A stretch of DNA of 64,000 nucleotides, taken from NCBI RefSeq assembly GCF_021611515.1, contig NZ_CP090960.1:1488001-1552000 (forward strand). Reading direction: 5' to 3'. Below the pieces are notes generated by a model that did not search any database, was not told where the DNA came from, and worked only from the letters and a program-made list of their open reading frames with translations. Shown here piece after piece: positions 51,765 through 60,853 of the stretch. Both the position numbers and the translations under genes were made by a program. Position 1 is the first letter of the stretch, and the number at the start of each line of letters is the position of its first letter. This DNA comes from Mariluticola halotolerans. GTDB taxonomy: Bacteria > Pseudomonadota > Alphaproteobacteria > Rhizobiales > Devosiaceae.

Positions 51765-53135
51765 ATGGCAAAGACACAGCTCAAACCGCCCTTGGCACAT
51801 ACTACCCATTATTCGCAGCGCATGGTCGTTGCCTATCGTTATGGTTCCTTGATCTTTGCTGGCGTCGGCCTGATTTGGGCGATTGTTTTTGCCACAATTG
51901 GCTGGTGGGCGGTCGTTGCTCTGGATTTTGCGATTATCGCCACAGGGCTTTCAGTCTACTTGCTGATCCGGCGCGGCCATCTCGCCTTTGGGCTTTTGGC
52001 TGCACAAGCTGCCCTAATCGCCATAGCCATTATCATGGGGCTGGTTCTGGATGTACCAACGGCCGAAGCCCCCAGGGTCAGCCATCTCTACCTTCTGGTG
52101 ATCGCAGCCCTTGGCTATCTCAACTATCAACGGGAGAAATCGCGCCCGCAGTTGGCGTTGATCGGCATCTGTCTGGTAGCCTTTATCGTGCTCGCCAGCG
52201 CACCGTTGGCAAGTCCGCTTGTTGTGACGATGCCCGATGCCCTGCGCGGCGCCGGCACCTGGGCCAATACAATTCTGGCTACAACAATGCTGGCTGCCTG
52301 CGTTCATGCAATGCAGGCCGAGTTTGTACGCAAGGACAAATCCAGCCGCGATCTGATGGCCGCCTTGTTAAAGGATGAGTTCCAACTCGTTTGTCAACCG
52401 CAGGTCGGTTTAGATCGCGCCACAATAGGCGCGGAAGCGCTTTTGCGCTGGCATAGCCCGCGACGCGGCACTGTCTCTCCAGTTGAGTTTATTCCGCAAG
52501 CAGAGAAACTTGGTCTTATGGTGGCCATTGGCGGGTGGGTGCTTGAGGAAGGGTGCCGTATACTTGCCGAATGGAGCCAGAAACCCGGGTTTCGAGATTT
52601 GACATTGTCCATCAACGTAAGCGCCAGTCAGCTCATGCATGAGGGCTTCGAAGAGCTGGTGCACAATACCCTTGTTAAAACCCACGCGAACCCGCACCGC
52701 CTGATCCTTGAGTTGACCGAAAGCGTGTTGGTGACTGAAATGGAGCTGGTCAACGCCAAGCTCCATGCGTTGCGTAATCTCGGGATCACCATATCACTCG
52801 ATGATTTCGGCACCGGTTATTCCTCACTATCCTACCTGCGGCGATTGCCCATCCAGCAGATCAAGATCGATCGCAGCTTTGTGCAGGATTCGGGCAGCAG
52901 CGGACGCAGTGCCTCGCTGGCCCGAAACGTCGTCCAGATTGGGCGGGATCTCGGTTACAAGGTTCTGGCCGAAGGCGTGGAAACAGAGGAGCAACACGCA
53001 TTGTTGACCCAGTTCGGCAGTGTGCAATTTCAGGGTTTTCTCTATGGCAAGCCGCTGGCCTTAGCCGATTTTGAGCGCCGTATCGAAACTGAGGCGCGAG
53101 GCCGTTCTCCACAAAATCCGTCCACAACCGATTAG
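51765..53135 (+). CDS. Membrane-bound EAL-domain c-di-GMP phosphodiesterase
   Basis: 456 residues. About six N-terminal membrane helices (residues 20-180) form an integral sensor-like domain, with no large periplasmic loop. The EAL domain begins 'DEFQLVCQPQVGLDRATIGAEALLRW' and keeps the metal and catalytic residues: the EALLRW Glu, Asn in 'SINVSASQL', Glu in 'LELTES', 'DDFGTGYSSLSYL', Lys in 'IKIDRSF', Glu in 'EGVET'. It should hydrolyse c-di-GMP. No GGDEF domain is present. Beside the lapG-like and adhesin genes it probably lowers local c-di-GMP to promote adhesin release; it is not LapD, which has a periplasmic output domain. The ATG at 51765 is the best start before the helices. Confidence 0.87.
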   Translation: MAKTQLKPPLAHTTHYSQRMVVAYRYGSLIFAGVGLIWAIVFATIGWWAVVALDFAIIATGLSVYLLIRRGHLAFGLLAAQAALIAIAIIMGLVLDVPTAEAPRVSHLYLLVIAALGYLNYQREKSRPQLALIGICLVAFIVLASAPLASPLVVTMPDALRGAGTWANTILATTMLAACVHAMQAEFVRKDKSSRDLMAALLKDEFQLVCQPQVGLDRATIGAEALLRWHSPRRGTVSPVEFIPQAEKLGLMVAIGGWVLEEGCRILAEWSQKPGFRDLTLSINVSASQLMHEGFEELVHNTLVKTHANPHRLILELTESVLVTEMELVNAKLHALRNLGITISLDDFGTGYSSLSYLRRLPIQQIKIDRSFVQDSGSSGRSASLARNVVQIGRDLGYKVLAEGVETEEQHALLTQFGSVQFQGFLYGKPLALADFERRIETEARGRSPQNPSTTD

Positions 53136-53237
53136 CTGGCATCCAGCCGACAACGCCATCACAAGGAAGGCGTGGGCACTAACGTTTTGTGGATGAGAGC
53201 CCGTTCGGATGATCAGCATATCTGATCTTTGGGAGCT

Positions 53238-53312
53238 TGGCTGGGGCGGCAGGATTCGAACCTACGAATGGCGGCATCAAAAGCCGCTGCCTTACCACTT
53301 GGCGACGCCCCA
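53238..53312 (-). tRNA. tRNA-Gln (anticodon UUG)
   Basis: The minus strand folds as a cloverleaf beginning TGGGGCGTCGCC, with anticodon stem GCGGC/GCCGC around TTTTGAT (anticodon TTG), T arm GGTTCGAATCC, acceptor ending CGCCCCA, discriminator G and an encoded CCA (53238-53240). Confidence 0.95.
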
Positions 53313-53425
53313 AGCGGCTTGGTACCTACACGGTTTAGCTCAGCAGCGCAACAGAGCAAGAAGGTGATTTTCAACGCTTGTGCACGCGACAATCCGGCGA
53401 TATAACGCGCGCAGCAATTTACTGA

Positions 53426-53502
53426 CGGAGTATAGCGCAGCCTGGTAGCGCACCTCGTTCGGGACGAGGGGGTCGGGTGTTCGAATCACCCTACTCCGAC
53501 CA
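53426..53502 (+). tRNA. tRNA-Pro (anticodon CGG)
   Basis: The cloverleaf starts CGGAGTATAGCGCAGCCTGG, has anticodon stem CCTCG/CGAGG around TTCGGGA (anticodon CGG), T arm GGTGTTCGAATCACC, and acceptor end CTACTCCG-A-CCA with encoded CCA. Confidence 0.96.
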
Positions 53503-53505
53503 ATC

Positions 53506-53540
53506 AAGGCCGGTTCCTCTGGAACCGGCCTTTCCTTTTG
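53506..53540 (+). terminator. Terminator of tRNA-Pro
   Basis: A 12-bp stem AAGGCCGGTTCC / GGAACCGGCCTT with a TCT loop lies directly after the tRNA, followed by TCCTTTT. Confidence 0.8.
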
Positions 53541-53563
53541 CCCGCCATCAGATTTAGCAGTCA

Positions 53564-53592
53564 TAAAAAAACCGGCTCCGAAGAGCCGGTTT
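53564..53592 (-). terminator. Terminator of bioY
   Basis: On the minus strand AAACCGGCTC, loop TTCG, GAGCCGGTTT, then a T-run (A-run 53564-53568 on plus). It starts 24 bp after the bioY stop. Confidence 0.8.
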
Positions 53593-53615
53593 CATCATTT
53601 TTGATTTGCTGCCAA

Positions 53616-54236
53616 TCAGGCTTTGCCGCTCTTGATCAGCTGCCAGCCGCCAACAACAGACAGGGCAGCCAGCGCCATTTTCAGAACATCCCATACGATG
53701 AAGGGCTGAACGGCCTTGGCGAAGGCAGAACCGAGAATGTTGGACTGGTCAATCCAGCCAGCGCTGCCGGCCATTGCGGCAAGCCAGATAAAGCCCAGCG
53801 CGAACGAAAAGGCATTGCCGAGAATCATGGCACCGAACAGTTTCGGGAAGCTGCGCGAGGCGCCCATATCGGCCGCACGTCCGATAATATAAGCCATTGC
53901 GAGCCAGCCAATGATGAAGCCACCGGTGGGGCCAAGAATATAGGCTGCGCCAGCACCGGCGCCAGCGAATACAGGCAAGCCTGCCATGCCTTCAAGAATG
54001 TAGAGCGCGAGGGTTGCAACACCGATACGCGCGCCAAAGGCAGCGGCAAGACCGGCAACGGCGAGGCTTTGCAGGGTGACCGGCACAGGCCATGTCGGCA
54101 CCTGGATTTTTGCAGCGATGGTCAACAAAACGGTGCCCAGAACGACAGTCACCAGATTGGATGCCAGGCGGGCTGTATCGCCCTTGGGCTGAAGCGTACC
54201 GAGCAGTGTGTTCGGTGTAGTCAAAGTCATGGCCAT
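53616..54236 (-). CDS. bioY: Biotin transporter BioY
   Basis: 206 residues with about six membrane helices. BioY is the substrate-binding (S) component of ECF-type biotin uptake. Signatures: 'IAAKIQVPTWPVPVTLQSLAVAGLAAAFGARIGVATLALYILEGMAGLPVFAG', 'ILGPTGGFIIGWLAMAYIIG', 'GNAFSFALGFIWL', 'KAVQPFIVWDVLKMALAAL'. No bioM or bioN genes lie beside it; solitary BioY proteins occur in many alphaproteobacteria. AAGGA lies about 10 nt before the ATG. Confidence 0.92.
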   Translation of the reverse strand: MAMTLTTPNTLLGTLQPKGDTARLASNLVTVVLGTVLLTIAAKIQVPTWPVPVTLQSLAVAGLAAAFGARIGVATLALYILEGMAGLPVFAGAGAGAAYILGPTGGFIIGWLAMAYIIGRAADMGASRSFPKLFGAMILGNAFSFALGFIWLAAMAGSAGWIDQSNILGSAFAKAVQPFIVWDVLKMALAALSVVGGWQLIKSGKA

Positions 54237-54301
54237 GAGGTTAAGGTCCTTCCCAACCGATTATTGTTTCTCTTGAATATCCGTCCGGCCACGCGAGTGC
54301 A

Positions 54302-55222
54302 ATGCCTAGCTCAGCTTCTGTTTTGACCTTTGACACGGATTTTGATCCGCAAACCGGCAGACCCGTCACGATAATGCCGGGGCTGCAGCGCATTACCGCG
54401 CCCAATGCCAGCGCCTTTACGTTTACGGGCACAAACAGCTTTCTGGTGGGTGACACAGCTTTGGCGGTGATTGACCCCGGCCCGAATCATGATGACCATC
54501 TGGCAGCGCTGCTGGAAGTGATTGATGAGCGTCCGGTTGAAGCCATTATCCTTACCCATACACACAAGGATCATTCTGCGCTGGTGCCGCGCCTTGCGGC
54601 GGCAACCGGTGCGCCGGTGTGGTTTGGGGGGCAGCACCGGCTGTCGCGCCCAAAAGGGCTGTTTGAGATCAACCCCATCGCGGGTTCCTGCGACTGGGGT
54701 TCAGTGCCGGACCGCCGGTTGGTTGACGGTGATGTGCTCCATTTCGGGGCCATCGTGCTGGAAGTCATCACCACACCGGGGCATTGCGCCAATCATCTGG
54801 CTTTCGGGGTGTGCGACACGCCCTATTTGCTGAGCGGTGACCATGTGATGGGCTGGAATTCCACGCTGGTGGCGGTGCCCGATGGCTCAATGGCCGATTA
54901 CTTCGCCTCGCTGGACAAGCTGCTTGACCGGGAGTGGTCGCATTACCTGCCGGCGCATGGCGGACCTATTGCTGATGCGCCTGCCTATGTGCGGCATTTA
55001 AGGGCGCACCGTGCGCATCGGAACACCCAAATTCTTGACGCGCTTTCAGCCGGCGCTCTGACAGTCGATGACTTGCGGCGACACATCTATCCGCATCTGC
55101 CTGCGGCCAATCTGGTGGCCGCCGGGATGACACTGAAGGCGCATCTGGAATATCTGGAAGAGCTGAACCAGGTTCGGTCCCGCCCGGCCCTTGGCGGGCG
55201 GCGCTATAGCCGGCTTACCTGA
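54302..55222 (+). CDS. Metallo-beta-lactamase-fold hydrolase (LACTB2-like)
   Basis: 306 residues. Metal-binding 'ILTHTHKDHSALV' (HxHxDH), further histidines in 'TPGHCANHLAF', Asp in 'LLSGDHVMGW' and a late His in 'YLPAHGGPI' define an MBL-fold hydrolase. The C-terminal 'ALTVDDLRRHIYPHLPAANLVAAGMTLKAHLEYLEE' is the winged helix of LACTB2-like proteins, which include endoribonucleases; the substrate is unknown here. It overlaps the convergent DUF1499 gene by 8 bp. Confidence 0.87.
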   Translation: MPSSASVLTFDTDFDPQTGRPVTIMPGLQRITAPNASAFTFTGTNSFLVGDTALAVIDPGPNHDDHLAALLEVIDERPVEAIILTHTHKDHSALVPRLAAATGAPVWFGGQHRLSRPKGLFEINPIAGSCDWGSVPDRRLVDGDVLHFGAIVLEVITTPGHCANHLAFGVCDTPYLLSGDHVMGWNSTLVAVPDGSMADYFASLDKLLDREWSHYLPAHGGPIADAPAYVRHLRAHRAHRNTQILDALSAGALTVDDLRRHIYPHLPAANLVAAGMTLKAHLEYLEELNQVRSRPALGGRRYSRLT

Positions 55223-56012
55223 CGCTATTGCTGAATGCGGGCACCGGCGGCGCGCCCGCGGCAGGTGCCTTGTAGGCGTCCGCCAGGATCGCCGCGTCGA
55301 GATCGCCGAGAAAGGCCTCAATACGGCGGCCATTTTGCCCCAGATCACCACCATGAGCGGCGACGGAGGCTGAGCGCATCTGCACTTGCGTGGCCGCAAA
55401 ACTGCCCGCAACCGCAATCGCCACCTCGTCACGCCACCCCAGCAAGGTTGTATCGATGGCGTTGATCTGGCCATCTGCCGTCTCCAGATCGGGGGGATCG
55501 CGGCGAATGATTTGCCAGCCGCGCTGCTGCACCAGACCGTCGATCACCCGGAAGGTCTCGTTGACCCCGAGCGCATAATTTCGCGCCCGCACATCGGGAA
55601 AGGCTGCAAGAATTTCTTCCCGGCTTGCCATATTATCCGACACCTGAGGTGTGGCTTCTTCAAGTTCAATCGTTGCGGCGGCTGTGCTTACATCCACCGC
55701 CAAAGGATATCGGGTAGCCATGTAGCTGCCATAGAAGACGGGCGAAAGACACACCGCCCCCAAGAACACACCGGTGATTGCCCGGTTCCAGCCCCGATCA
55801 CCGGTAATCCATAGCCGCACCAGGGCTGAAAGCCCGATCAGCAATGCAGCGCCGGCAAAGCCCATGGCAAGGGTTTCGATCAGGATGAACGTATCGCTAT
55901 TGACCAACGCCGCCCGGTGCAAGGGAATGGGGATCACCGCCAGCGGCAGCGCGAAGCTGCCAAGCCTTCGGGCCCATATGGCCAAACGGGACGTTCGGAT
56001 GAGAATTCGCAT
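55215..56012 (-). CDS. DUF1499 domain-containing membrane protein
   Basis: 265 residues. Three membrane helices in the first about 120 residues ('SFALPLAVIPIPLHRAALV', 'ETLAMGFAGAALLIGLSALVRLW', 'AITGVFLGAVCLSPVFYGSYM') are followed by a soluble DUF1499 domain: 'YPLAVDVSTAAATIELEEATPQV', 'FRVIDGLVQQRGWQIIRRDPPDLETADGQINAIDTTLLGWRDEVAIAV'. Function is unknown. It lies 5 bp downstream of pdxH on the same strand, so it is probably cotranscribed. Confidence 0.82.
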   Translation of the reverse strand: MRILIRTSRLAIWARRLGSFALPLAVIPIPLHRAALVNSDTFILIETLAMGFAGAALLIGLSALVRLWITGDRGWNRAITGVFLGAVCLSPVFYGSYMATRYPLAVDVSTAAATIELEEATPQVSDNMASREEILAAFPDVRARNYALGVNETFRVIDGLVQQRGWQIIRRDPPDLETADGQINAIDTTLLGWRDEVAIAVAGSFAATQVQMRSASVAAHGGDLGQNGRRIEAFLGDLDAAILADAYKAPAAGAPPVPAFSNSVR

Positions 56013-56017
56013 GGGGC

Positions 56018-56647
56018 CTAGGGGTTGAGCCGCTGACGTGACCAGGCATCGCCATCTGCACGAAACAGCACCCGGTCATGCAAACGGAATTCGCCGTCTT
56101 TCCAGAATTCGATTTCCACCGGCTTTATCCGGAAACCCGACCAATAGTCAGGCCGGGGCACCTCGTCGCCAAATTCGGCATCGAGAGTGCGGCTGCGCGC
56201 GACCAATTCGCTGCGACTGCCGAGCGGCCGGCTTTGTGCCGAGGCATGCGCGCCGATTTTGGAGCCGCGCGGACGGGAAGCGAAATAAGCATCTGCCTCG
56301 GCTGTGCTCACTTCTTCCACCGCACCGCGAATACGGATCTGGCGGCGCAGGGATTTCCAGTGAAACAAAAGCGCCGCTTTCGGATTGGCCAGCAATTCCC
56401 GGCCCTTGGCGCTGCCGAAATTGGTGAAAAACACGAAACCGCGCCTGTCACGGCCGTTAAGCAGGACCATGCGCACATCCGGCAAGCCATCGCTATCGAC
56501 AGTTGCGAGCGCCATTGCGCCGGGATCGTTGATTTCCGAGACTTTTGCCTCTTCCAGCCAGGCTTCGAACAATTCAAAGGGATCGATATTCCCCTTGTTG
56601 TCATCGTCGAAAACCTGATCGGTGATGGTCTGGTCTGAATGGGTCAT
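56018..56647 (-). CDS. pdxH: Pyridoxamine 5'-phosphate oxidase
   Basis: 209 residues. This FMN enzyme oxidises pyridoxine or pyridoxamine 5'-phosphate to pyridoxal 5'-phosphate, the last step of vitamin B6 synthesis. Conserved segments: '[73 protein letters not shown]', '[24 protein letters not shown]' and the C-terminal '[29 protein letters not shown]...RLNP'. It is divergent from the DnaJ-like gene; a 32-bp dyad lies between them. Confidence 0.95.
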   Translation of the reverse strand: MTHSDQTITDQVFDDDNKGNIDPFELFEAWLEEAKVSEINDPGAMALATVDSDGLPDVRMVLLNGRDRRGFVFFTNFGSAKGRELLANPKAALLFHWKSLRRQIRIRGAVEEVSTAEADAYFASRPRGSKIGAHASAQSRPLGSRSELVARSRTLDAEFGDEVPRPDYWSGFRIKPVEIEFWKDGEFRLHDRVLFRADGDAWSRQRLNP

Positions 56648-56744
56648 GCCGGCCTTCTACATGGATGCAGGTCCCGCGATGCTGGACAAGCGGTTAGACG
56701 GTAGCCATATATGCAGATGACAGAACAGGCTGGCAACCGAAAGA

Positions 56745-56776
56745 ACGTGATATGGTTTGTTCAAACAATATCACGT
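56745..56776. promoter_or_regulatory. 32-bp near-perfect dyad between pdxH and the DnaJ-like gene
   Basis: Arms ACGTGATAT (56745-56753) and ATATCACGT (56768-56776) are exact inverted repeats; inside them TTTG and CAAA extend the symmetry. A second small dyad GCATA-N4-TATGC lies at 56809-56822. It is not the HrcA/CIRCE sequence. A dimeric regulator site or an mRNA hairpin are both possible. Confidence 0.5.
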
Positions 56777-56858
56777 ACCCGGTTTGCAGAGATTGCGCGT
56801 TCGCCATCGCATAACCATATGCAATGGAGAATACGTCGAAGAAATTTGAAAGTGAGGC

Positions 56859-57800
56859 ATGAGAGACCCTTATAGTGTTTTGGGCGTGGGCAAAAACGCC
56901 AGCGAAAAAGAGATCAAGACCGCTTATCGCAAACTGGCCAAAACCTACCATCCGGACCAGAACAGCGACGACCCCAAGGCCCAGGCGAAGTTCGCCGAGG
57001 CCACGAACGCCTATGACTTGCTGTCAGACAAGCAGAAACGGGCCCAGTTCGACCGCGGGGAAATCGACGCCGATGGCAATCCAAAGTTTGCCGGGTTCGA
57101 TCCGCGCGCCCATGGTGGCGCTGCACGCGGCCAGGCCGGCGGTTTCAGCGCAGAAGACATTTTGAAGGAATTCATGAGCGGGTTCGGCCCCACAGGCGGT
57201 GGCCGCCGGGCCGGCCCTCAGCCCGGTGCACAGCAATGGGACCCTTTTGCCGGGGCCACAGCCGGCGCAGGCCGGGCCCAGCCACGCGCCAAGGGCGCAG
57301 ACAGCGCGGCGAGCGTGCGGGTTTCGCTCGAGGAAGCCAGCAATGCCAAATCTGTTGCCGTCAAGCTTCCCGGCGGCAAGACCTTGTCGATCAAGCTGCC
57401 TGCCGAGGTCGAAGACGGCCAGCAAATTCGCCTCAAGGGCCAGGGGCAGCCCTCACCGTTCGGCGGCGAGCCGGGTGATGCCATTGTCACGGTGAAATTT
57501 GCCAAGCACAAAAGCTTCCGCCGTGATGGCAATGACCTGCGCGTAGACCTGCCGATCACGCTGTATGAGGCTGTGCTTGGGGCCAAGGTGCGGGTGCCAA
57601 CGCTTGGTGGCACAGTCGAACTCAACCTGCCCCCCGGCGTTGATACCGCAAAATCCCTGCGCCTCAAGGGCAAGGGCATGTTCGGCAAGGGCGATATTTT
57701 GGTGAACCTGCGGGTTGTGCTGCCCGAGGGCGGCGATCCTGACCTTGAGAGCCTGATGCGGTTCTGGCGCGACCAGAAACCCTATACAGTACGCGACTAG
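56859..57800 (+). CDS. DnaJ/CbpA-like co-chaperone
   Basis: 313 residues. An N-terminal J domain with His31-Pro-Asp33 ('AKTYHPDQN') is followed by a Gly/Ala-rich linker (about 75-150) and the two beta-sandwich C-terminal substrate-binding domains ('[44 protein letters not shown]' and '[44 protein letters not shown]'). The zinc-binding CxxCxGxG repeats of classical DnaJ are absent, so it is CbpA-like. It stimulates DnaK. It converges on sua5 with a 4-bp overlap. Confidence 0.93.
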   Translation: MRDPYSVLGVGKNASEKEIKTAYRKLAKTYHPDQNSDDPKAQAKFAEATNAYDLLSDKQKRAQFDRGEIDADGNPKFAGFDPRAHGGAARGQAGGFSAEDILKEFMSGFGPTGGGRRAGPQPGAQQWDPFAGATAGAGRAQPRAKGADSAASVRVSLEEASNAKSVAVKLPGGKTLSIKLPAEVEDGQQIRLKGQGQPSPFGGEPGDAIVTVKFAKHKSFRRDGNDLRVDLPITLYEAVLGAKVRVPTLGGTVELNLPPGVDTAKSLRLKGKGMFGKGDILVNLRVVLPEGGDPDLESLMRFWRDQKPYTVRD

Positions 57801-58762
57801 GCTTTGGCGACAGGGTCGCGCGGGGCAGCTGCACGCTGCAAGCGGTCATTGATGGCCTCACCCAGCCCCTGAAACGGCACCGGCGCAACAGCGATGCCTG
57901 TGGCACCAGATGCATCCAGCTCATGCAGGCAGGTGAACAGGTTACGGGCGGCTTCACGCAGATCGCCGCTGGGCGACAGATTGCGCATCGGCCCGTCAAA
58001 AACAGGTTCGCCGCCGAAGGCCAGATAGGCCTCACCAGCTTCCGGGCTGATCACATCAAGCCGGATGTCCGTCTTTGGCGCATAATGGTTGAGCAGCATG
58101 CCCGGCGCGGTAATCGCGCTCCCCTCGCCTATTGCGGGCACGGGCATACCAAGCGTTTCGGCAATATCGTCACGCGCCAGTGCGCCTGTGCGCAATTGCA
58201 CAACAGCCTCACCATCAATGGCCAAAATGGTCGATTCCAGGCCGGCATGGCAGGGACCGCCATCGAGGACGGGCACCTGCCCGTCAAAGCCGCTGATCAC
58301 CTCTGAGGCCCGCGTGGGTGAGAGGCGGCCCGAAGGGTTGGCCGATGGCGCGGCCAGCGGCTTGCCGACGGCCGCAATCAGTTCGCGTGCCGCGGGATGG
58401 GCGGGAATGCGGATGGCGAGGGTTGGCAAGCCTGCCGTGACAATATCTGCAATGCCGTTATCGGGCAGCATCGGCAGCACCAGACTCATTGGTCCCGGCC
58501 AAAATGCTGCCGCCACCTTCTCCGCCAGGGGCGAGAAAACCACCAATTGTCTGGCCATAGCCAGGTCGGCACAGTGCACGATCAGCGGGTTGAAACGCGG
58601 GCGGCCCTTGGCCTGATAAACGTTGAGCACGGCATCCGCGTTGGTCGCATCCGCCCCAAGCCCGTAGACCGTCTCGGTGGGAAAGGCGCATATCTGCCCT
58701 TCCCGCAAAATCGCGGCGGCTTCCTGAATGGTGGTCGGATGGATAGTGGCGGAAATGATCAA
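57797..58762 (-). CDS. sua5: L-threonylcarbamoyladenylate synthase, Sua5 type
   Basis: 321 residues. It makes threonylcarbamoyl-AMP from threonine, bicarbonate and ATP for t6A37 modification of tRNAs. The YrdC domain shows '[42 protein letters not shown]', '[10 protein letters not shown]', '[15 protein letters not shown]' and '[16 protein letters not shown]'. The extra C-terminal about 110 residues ('[17 protein letters not shown]...') form the Sua5 domain, distinguishing it from the short TsaC. It lies 4 bp downstream of map on the same strand. Confidence 0.93.
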   Translation of the reverse strand: MIISATIHPTTIQEAAAILREGQICAFPTETVYGLGADATNADAVLNVYQAKGRPRFNPLIVHCADLAMARQLVVFSPLAEKVAAAFWPGPMSLVLPMLPDNGIADIVTAGLPTLAIRIPAHPAARELIAAVGKPLAAPSANPSGRLSPTRASEVISGFDGQVPVLDGGPCHAGLESTILAIDGEAVVQLRTGALARDDIAETLGMPVPAIGEGSAITAPGMLLNHYAPKTDIRLDVISPEAGEAYLAFGGEPVFDGPMRNLSPSGDLREAARNLFTCLHELDASGATGIAVAPVPFQGLGEAINDRLQRAAAPRDPVAKA

Positions 58763-58766
58763 AGCC

Positions 58767-59516
58767 TCAGTTTGGAAGCGTTACGACAAGCGGCCCGGTG
58801 CGGGTGGCTATAACCGTATGCTCATATTGCACTGTGAGGGCGCGGGGGGCGCTTAGCAAGGTCCAGTCGTCATTGCCCTGATCAGCCCAGGTGGCCCCGA
58901 GCGACAGGAAGGGCTCAACCGTAATGACCAGCCCTTCGGTCAGGTGGCGCTTCTCACGCTTGTCAGGCCAGGTGGCAATCTCGCCCGGTTCGTCATGCAG
59001 GGAGTTGCCAACGCCGTGGCTGGCGAGATTTTTCACCAGCGTATAGCCATTGCGGTTGGCAAATTTGCCAATGGCATTGCCAATTCCGGCGATTGCCCTG
59101 TTGGCGCTGACCTCGCGCAGCCCTGTCCACATGGCCCGGCGGCCATCGCGGCAGAGCCGGGCAATGGTGGGGCTGACCGGCGGCACGGCAAAGGACGCGC
59201 CGGTATCGGCAAAGACGCCATTCTTTTCCGCCGAAATGTCGATATTCACCAGATCGCCGGCGTCGATCCGGCGCGGGCCGGGAATGCCATGGGCAATTTC
59301 TTCATTGACGCTGATGCAGGTGGCACCGGGGAAGTCATAGGTCAGTTCGGGTGCAGACCGCGCCCCTTCCCGCTCCAGCAGCGCGCGCGCATAATCATCC
59401 AGTTCAGCAGTGGTTATGCCCGGCTCCAGGATATCGGCTACGGACTGCAACGTATTGGCGACAATCTTGCCAATTTCCTGCAATTTCCTGAGTTCTTCCT
59501 CACTCGAGACCGTCAT
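58767..59516 (-). CDS. map: Type I methionine aminopeptidase
   Basis: 249 residues. It removes N-terminal methionine from nascent proteins. Metal ligands are visible as Asp in 'VNIDISAEKNGVFADTGASF' (two Asp), His in 'LASHGVGNSLHDEP', Glu in 'VITVEPFLS' and Glu in 'QYEHTVIAT'. 'TCISVNEEIAHGIPGPRRIDAGDLV' is the conserved substrate-pocket region (Asn, His). It lacks the zinc-finger N-terminus found in some homologues. Divergent from the deacetylase-like gene. Confidence 0.92.
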   Translation of the reverse strand: MTVSSEEELRKLQEIGKIVANTLQSVADILEPGITTAELDDYARALLEREGARSAPELTYDFPGATCISVNEEIAHGIPGPRRIDAGDLVNIDISAEKNGVFADTGASFAVPPVSPTIARLCRDGRRAMWTGLREVSANRAIAGIGNAIGKFANRNGYTLVKNLASHGVGNSLHDEPGEIATWPDKREKRHLTEGLVITVEPFLSLGATWADQGNDDWTLLSAPRALTVQYEHTVIATRTGPLVVTLPN

Positions 59517-59639
59517 GATGCAATCCTAGTTTTAAACAAACGGTCTATTCCGTTCGGATCTGTTCTCAGCCGTTGTTTGACAAGTGCCCGCGCCCACGTC
59601 AAGAAGATGGTCAATGCGGCAAAACGAGTATTCCTGTTT

Positions 59640-60581
59640 ATGACAACACTACTTGTCAGCCATCCCCAAGGGCTTCAGCACCTCACACCCGAAGGCCATA
59701 TGGAGCGGCCTGACCGGTTGCGGGCCATTGAGAATACGCTTTCACGCACCAAATTCGACAAGTTGATGCGCCAGGATGCGCAGACCGTGGACCTGGCGAT
59801 TGCCGAACTGGTTCATGGTGACCGCTATCTCGCCCGCCTGCGCGACGCGCGGCCGATGGAGGGTATCGGCATGATCGATGGCGACACCTATATTTCGGCC
59901 GGCTCGTTCGATGCAGCAGCATCCGGCGTCGGTGCCGGATTGCAGGCGCTCGACGCCGTGATCCTTGGTGAAGCCGATAATGCTTTCTGCGCCATCCGCC
60001 CTCCCGGCCATCATGCCGAAATCGACCGCCCGATGGGGTTTTGTCTGGTCAACAATATCGCCATTGTCGCCCGCGAGGCGCAGCGCAAACATGGCGCAGA
60101 ACGGATCGCCATTGTCGATTTCGACGTGCATCACGGCAATGGCACCCAGGATATCTTTTATAATGACCCAAGTGTCTTTTACGCCTCTAGCCACGAGATG
60201 CCGCTGTTTCCCGGTACCGGTGCTTTAAACGAGACCGGGGTTGGCAACATTTGCAATGCCCCGCTGAAAACGCAGTCAGATGGCGCGGCCATGCGTGAGG
60301 TCTATAAGGACCGGATTTTCCCGGCGCTGCATCATTTTGCGCCGGACATCATTCTGGTTTCCGCCGGGTTCGATGCCGAACAGCGCGACCCGCTGGCCAA
60401 TCTGAACTGGGTGGCCGCTGATTTTGCCTGGCTCACAGGCAAGTTGATGGATATGGCCGACAAGCATTGCGACAACCGCCTCGTCTCGCTACTTGAAGGG
60501 GGATATGATTTAGGTGGCCTGGCGGACGGCGTTGCCGCCCATGTTGCCATGTTGCAGGATGGCGCGCTTGGCAGCGTGTGA
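59640..60581 (+). CDS. Histone deacetylase family protein (acetylpolyamine amidohydrolase-like)
   Basis: 313 residues. A class II-like arginase/deacetylase fold: '[23 protein letters not shown]', '[26 protein letters not shown]', '[31 protein letters not shown]' with the Zn-binding Asp/His pair, and '[21 protein letters not shown]'. Bacterial members deacetylate small amines or proteins; the substrate is not evident. The ATG at 59640 fits the family start; the reading frame continues far upstream in non-conserved sequence antisense to map. It probably forms an operon with xseB and the SCO gene. Confidence 0.9.
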   Translation: MTTLLVSHPQGLQHLTPEGHMERPDRLRAIENTLSRTKFDKLMRQDAQTVDLAIAELVHGDRYLARLRDARPMEGIGMIDGDTYISAGSFDAAASGVGAGLQALDAVILGEADNAFCAIRPPGHHAEIDRPMGFCLVNNIAIVAREAQRKHGAERIAIVDFDVHHGNGTQDIFYNDPSVFYASSHEMPLFPGTGALNETGVGNICNAPLKTQSDGAAMREVYKDRIFPALHHFAPDIILVSAGFDAEQRDPLANLNWVAADFAWLTGKLMDMADKHCDNRLVSLLEGGYDLGGLADGVAAHVAMLQDGALGSV

Positions 60582-60600
60582 CGTTTTTAAGGAAAATCCG

Positions 60601-60849
60601 ATGGCAGAACAAACCGATAATGATGTGAAAGCCATGAGCTTTGAACAGGCTCTGGCAGAACTCGAAACGATTGTTGGCAAACTGGAAAGCGGCCAGGCTC
60701 CCTTGCAGGAATCGATTGCCATTTATGAGCGCGGCGAGGCGCTGAAGAAGCATTGCGAGACCCTGCTCAAGACGGCCGAGGCGCGGATTGAGAAAATCAC
60801 GCTGTCCCGCGAGGGCACGGCCGCCGGCACAGAACCGCTGGACAGCTGA
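60601..60849 (+). CDS. xseB: Exodeoxyribonuclease VII small subunit
   Basis: 82 residues. '[57 protein letters not shown]' is the XseB family pattern, an all-helical subunit of the ExoVII single-strand DNA nuclease. The start has AAGGAA upstream. The large subunit gene xseA is not in the window. It lies 19 bp after the deacetylase-like gene. Confidence 0.93.
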   Translation: MAEQTDNDVKAMSFEQALAELETIVGKLESGQAPLQESIAIYERGEALKKHCETLLKTAEARIEKITLSREGTAAGTEPLDS

Positions 60850-60853
60850 CACC

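Noticed and set aside
53340-53564. 74-codon minus-strand ORF containing 'RVIRTPDPLVPNEVRYQAAL'
   Set aside because: This is the familiar false translation of the complement of tRNA-Pro and its flank, often misannotated as a protein.
58944-59639. N-terminal extension of the deacetylase-like protein
   Set aside because: The frame is open far upstream but is antisense to map and not homologous to the family; the ATG at 59640 gives the normal N-terminus.
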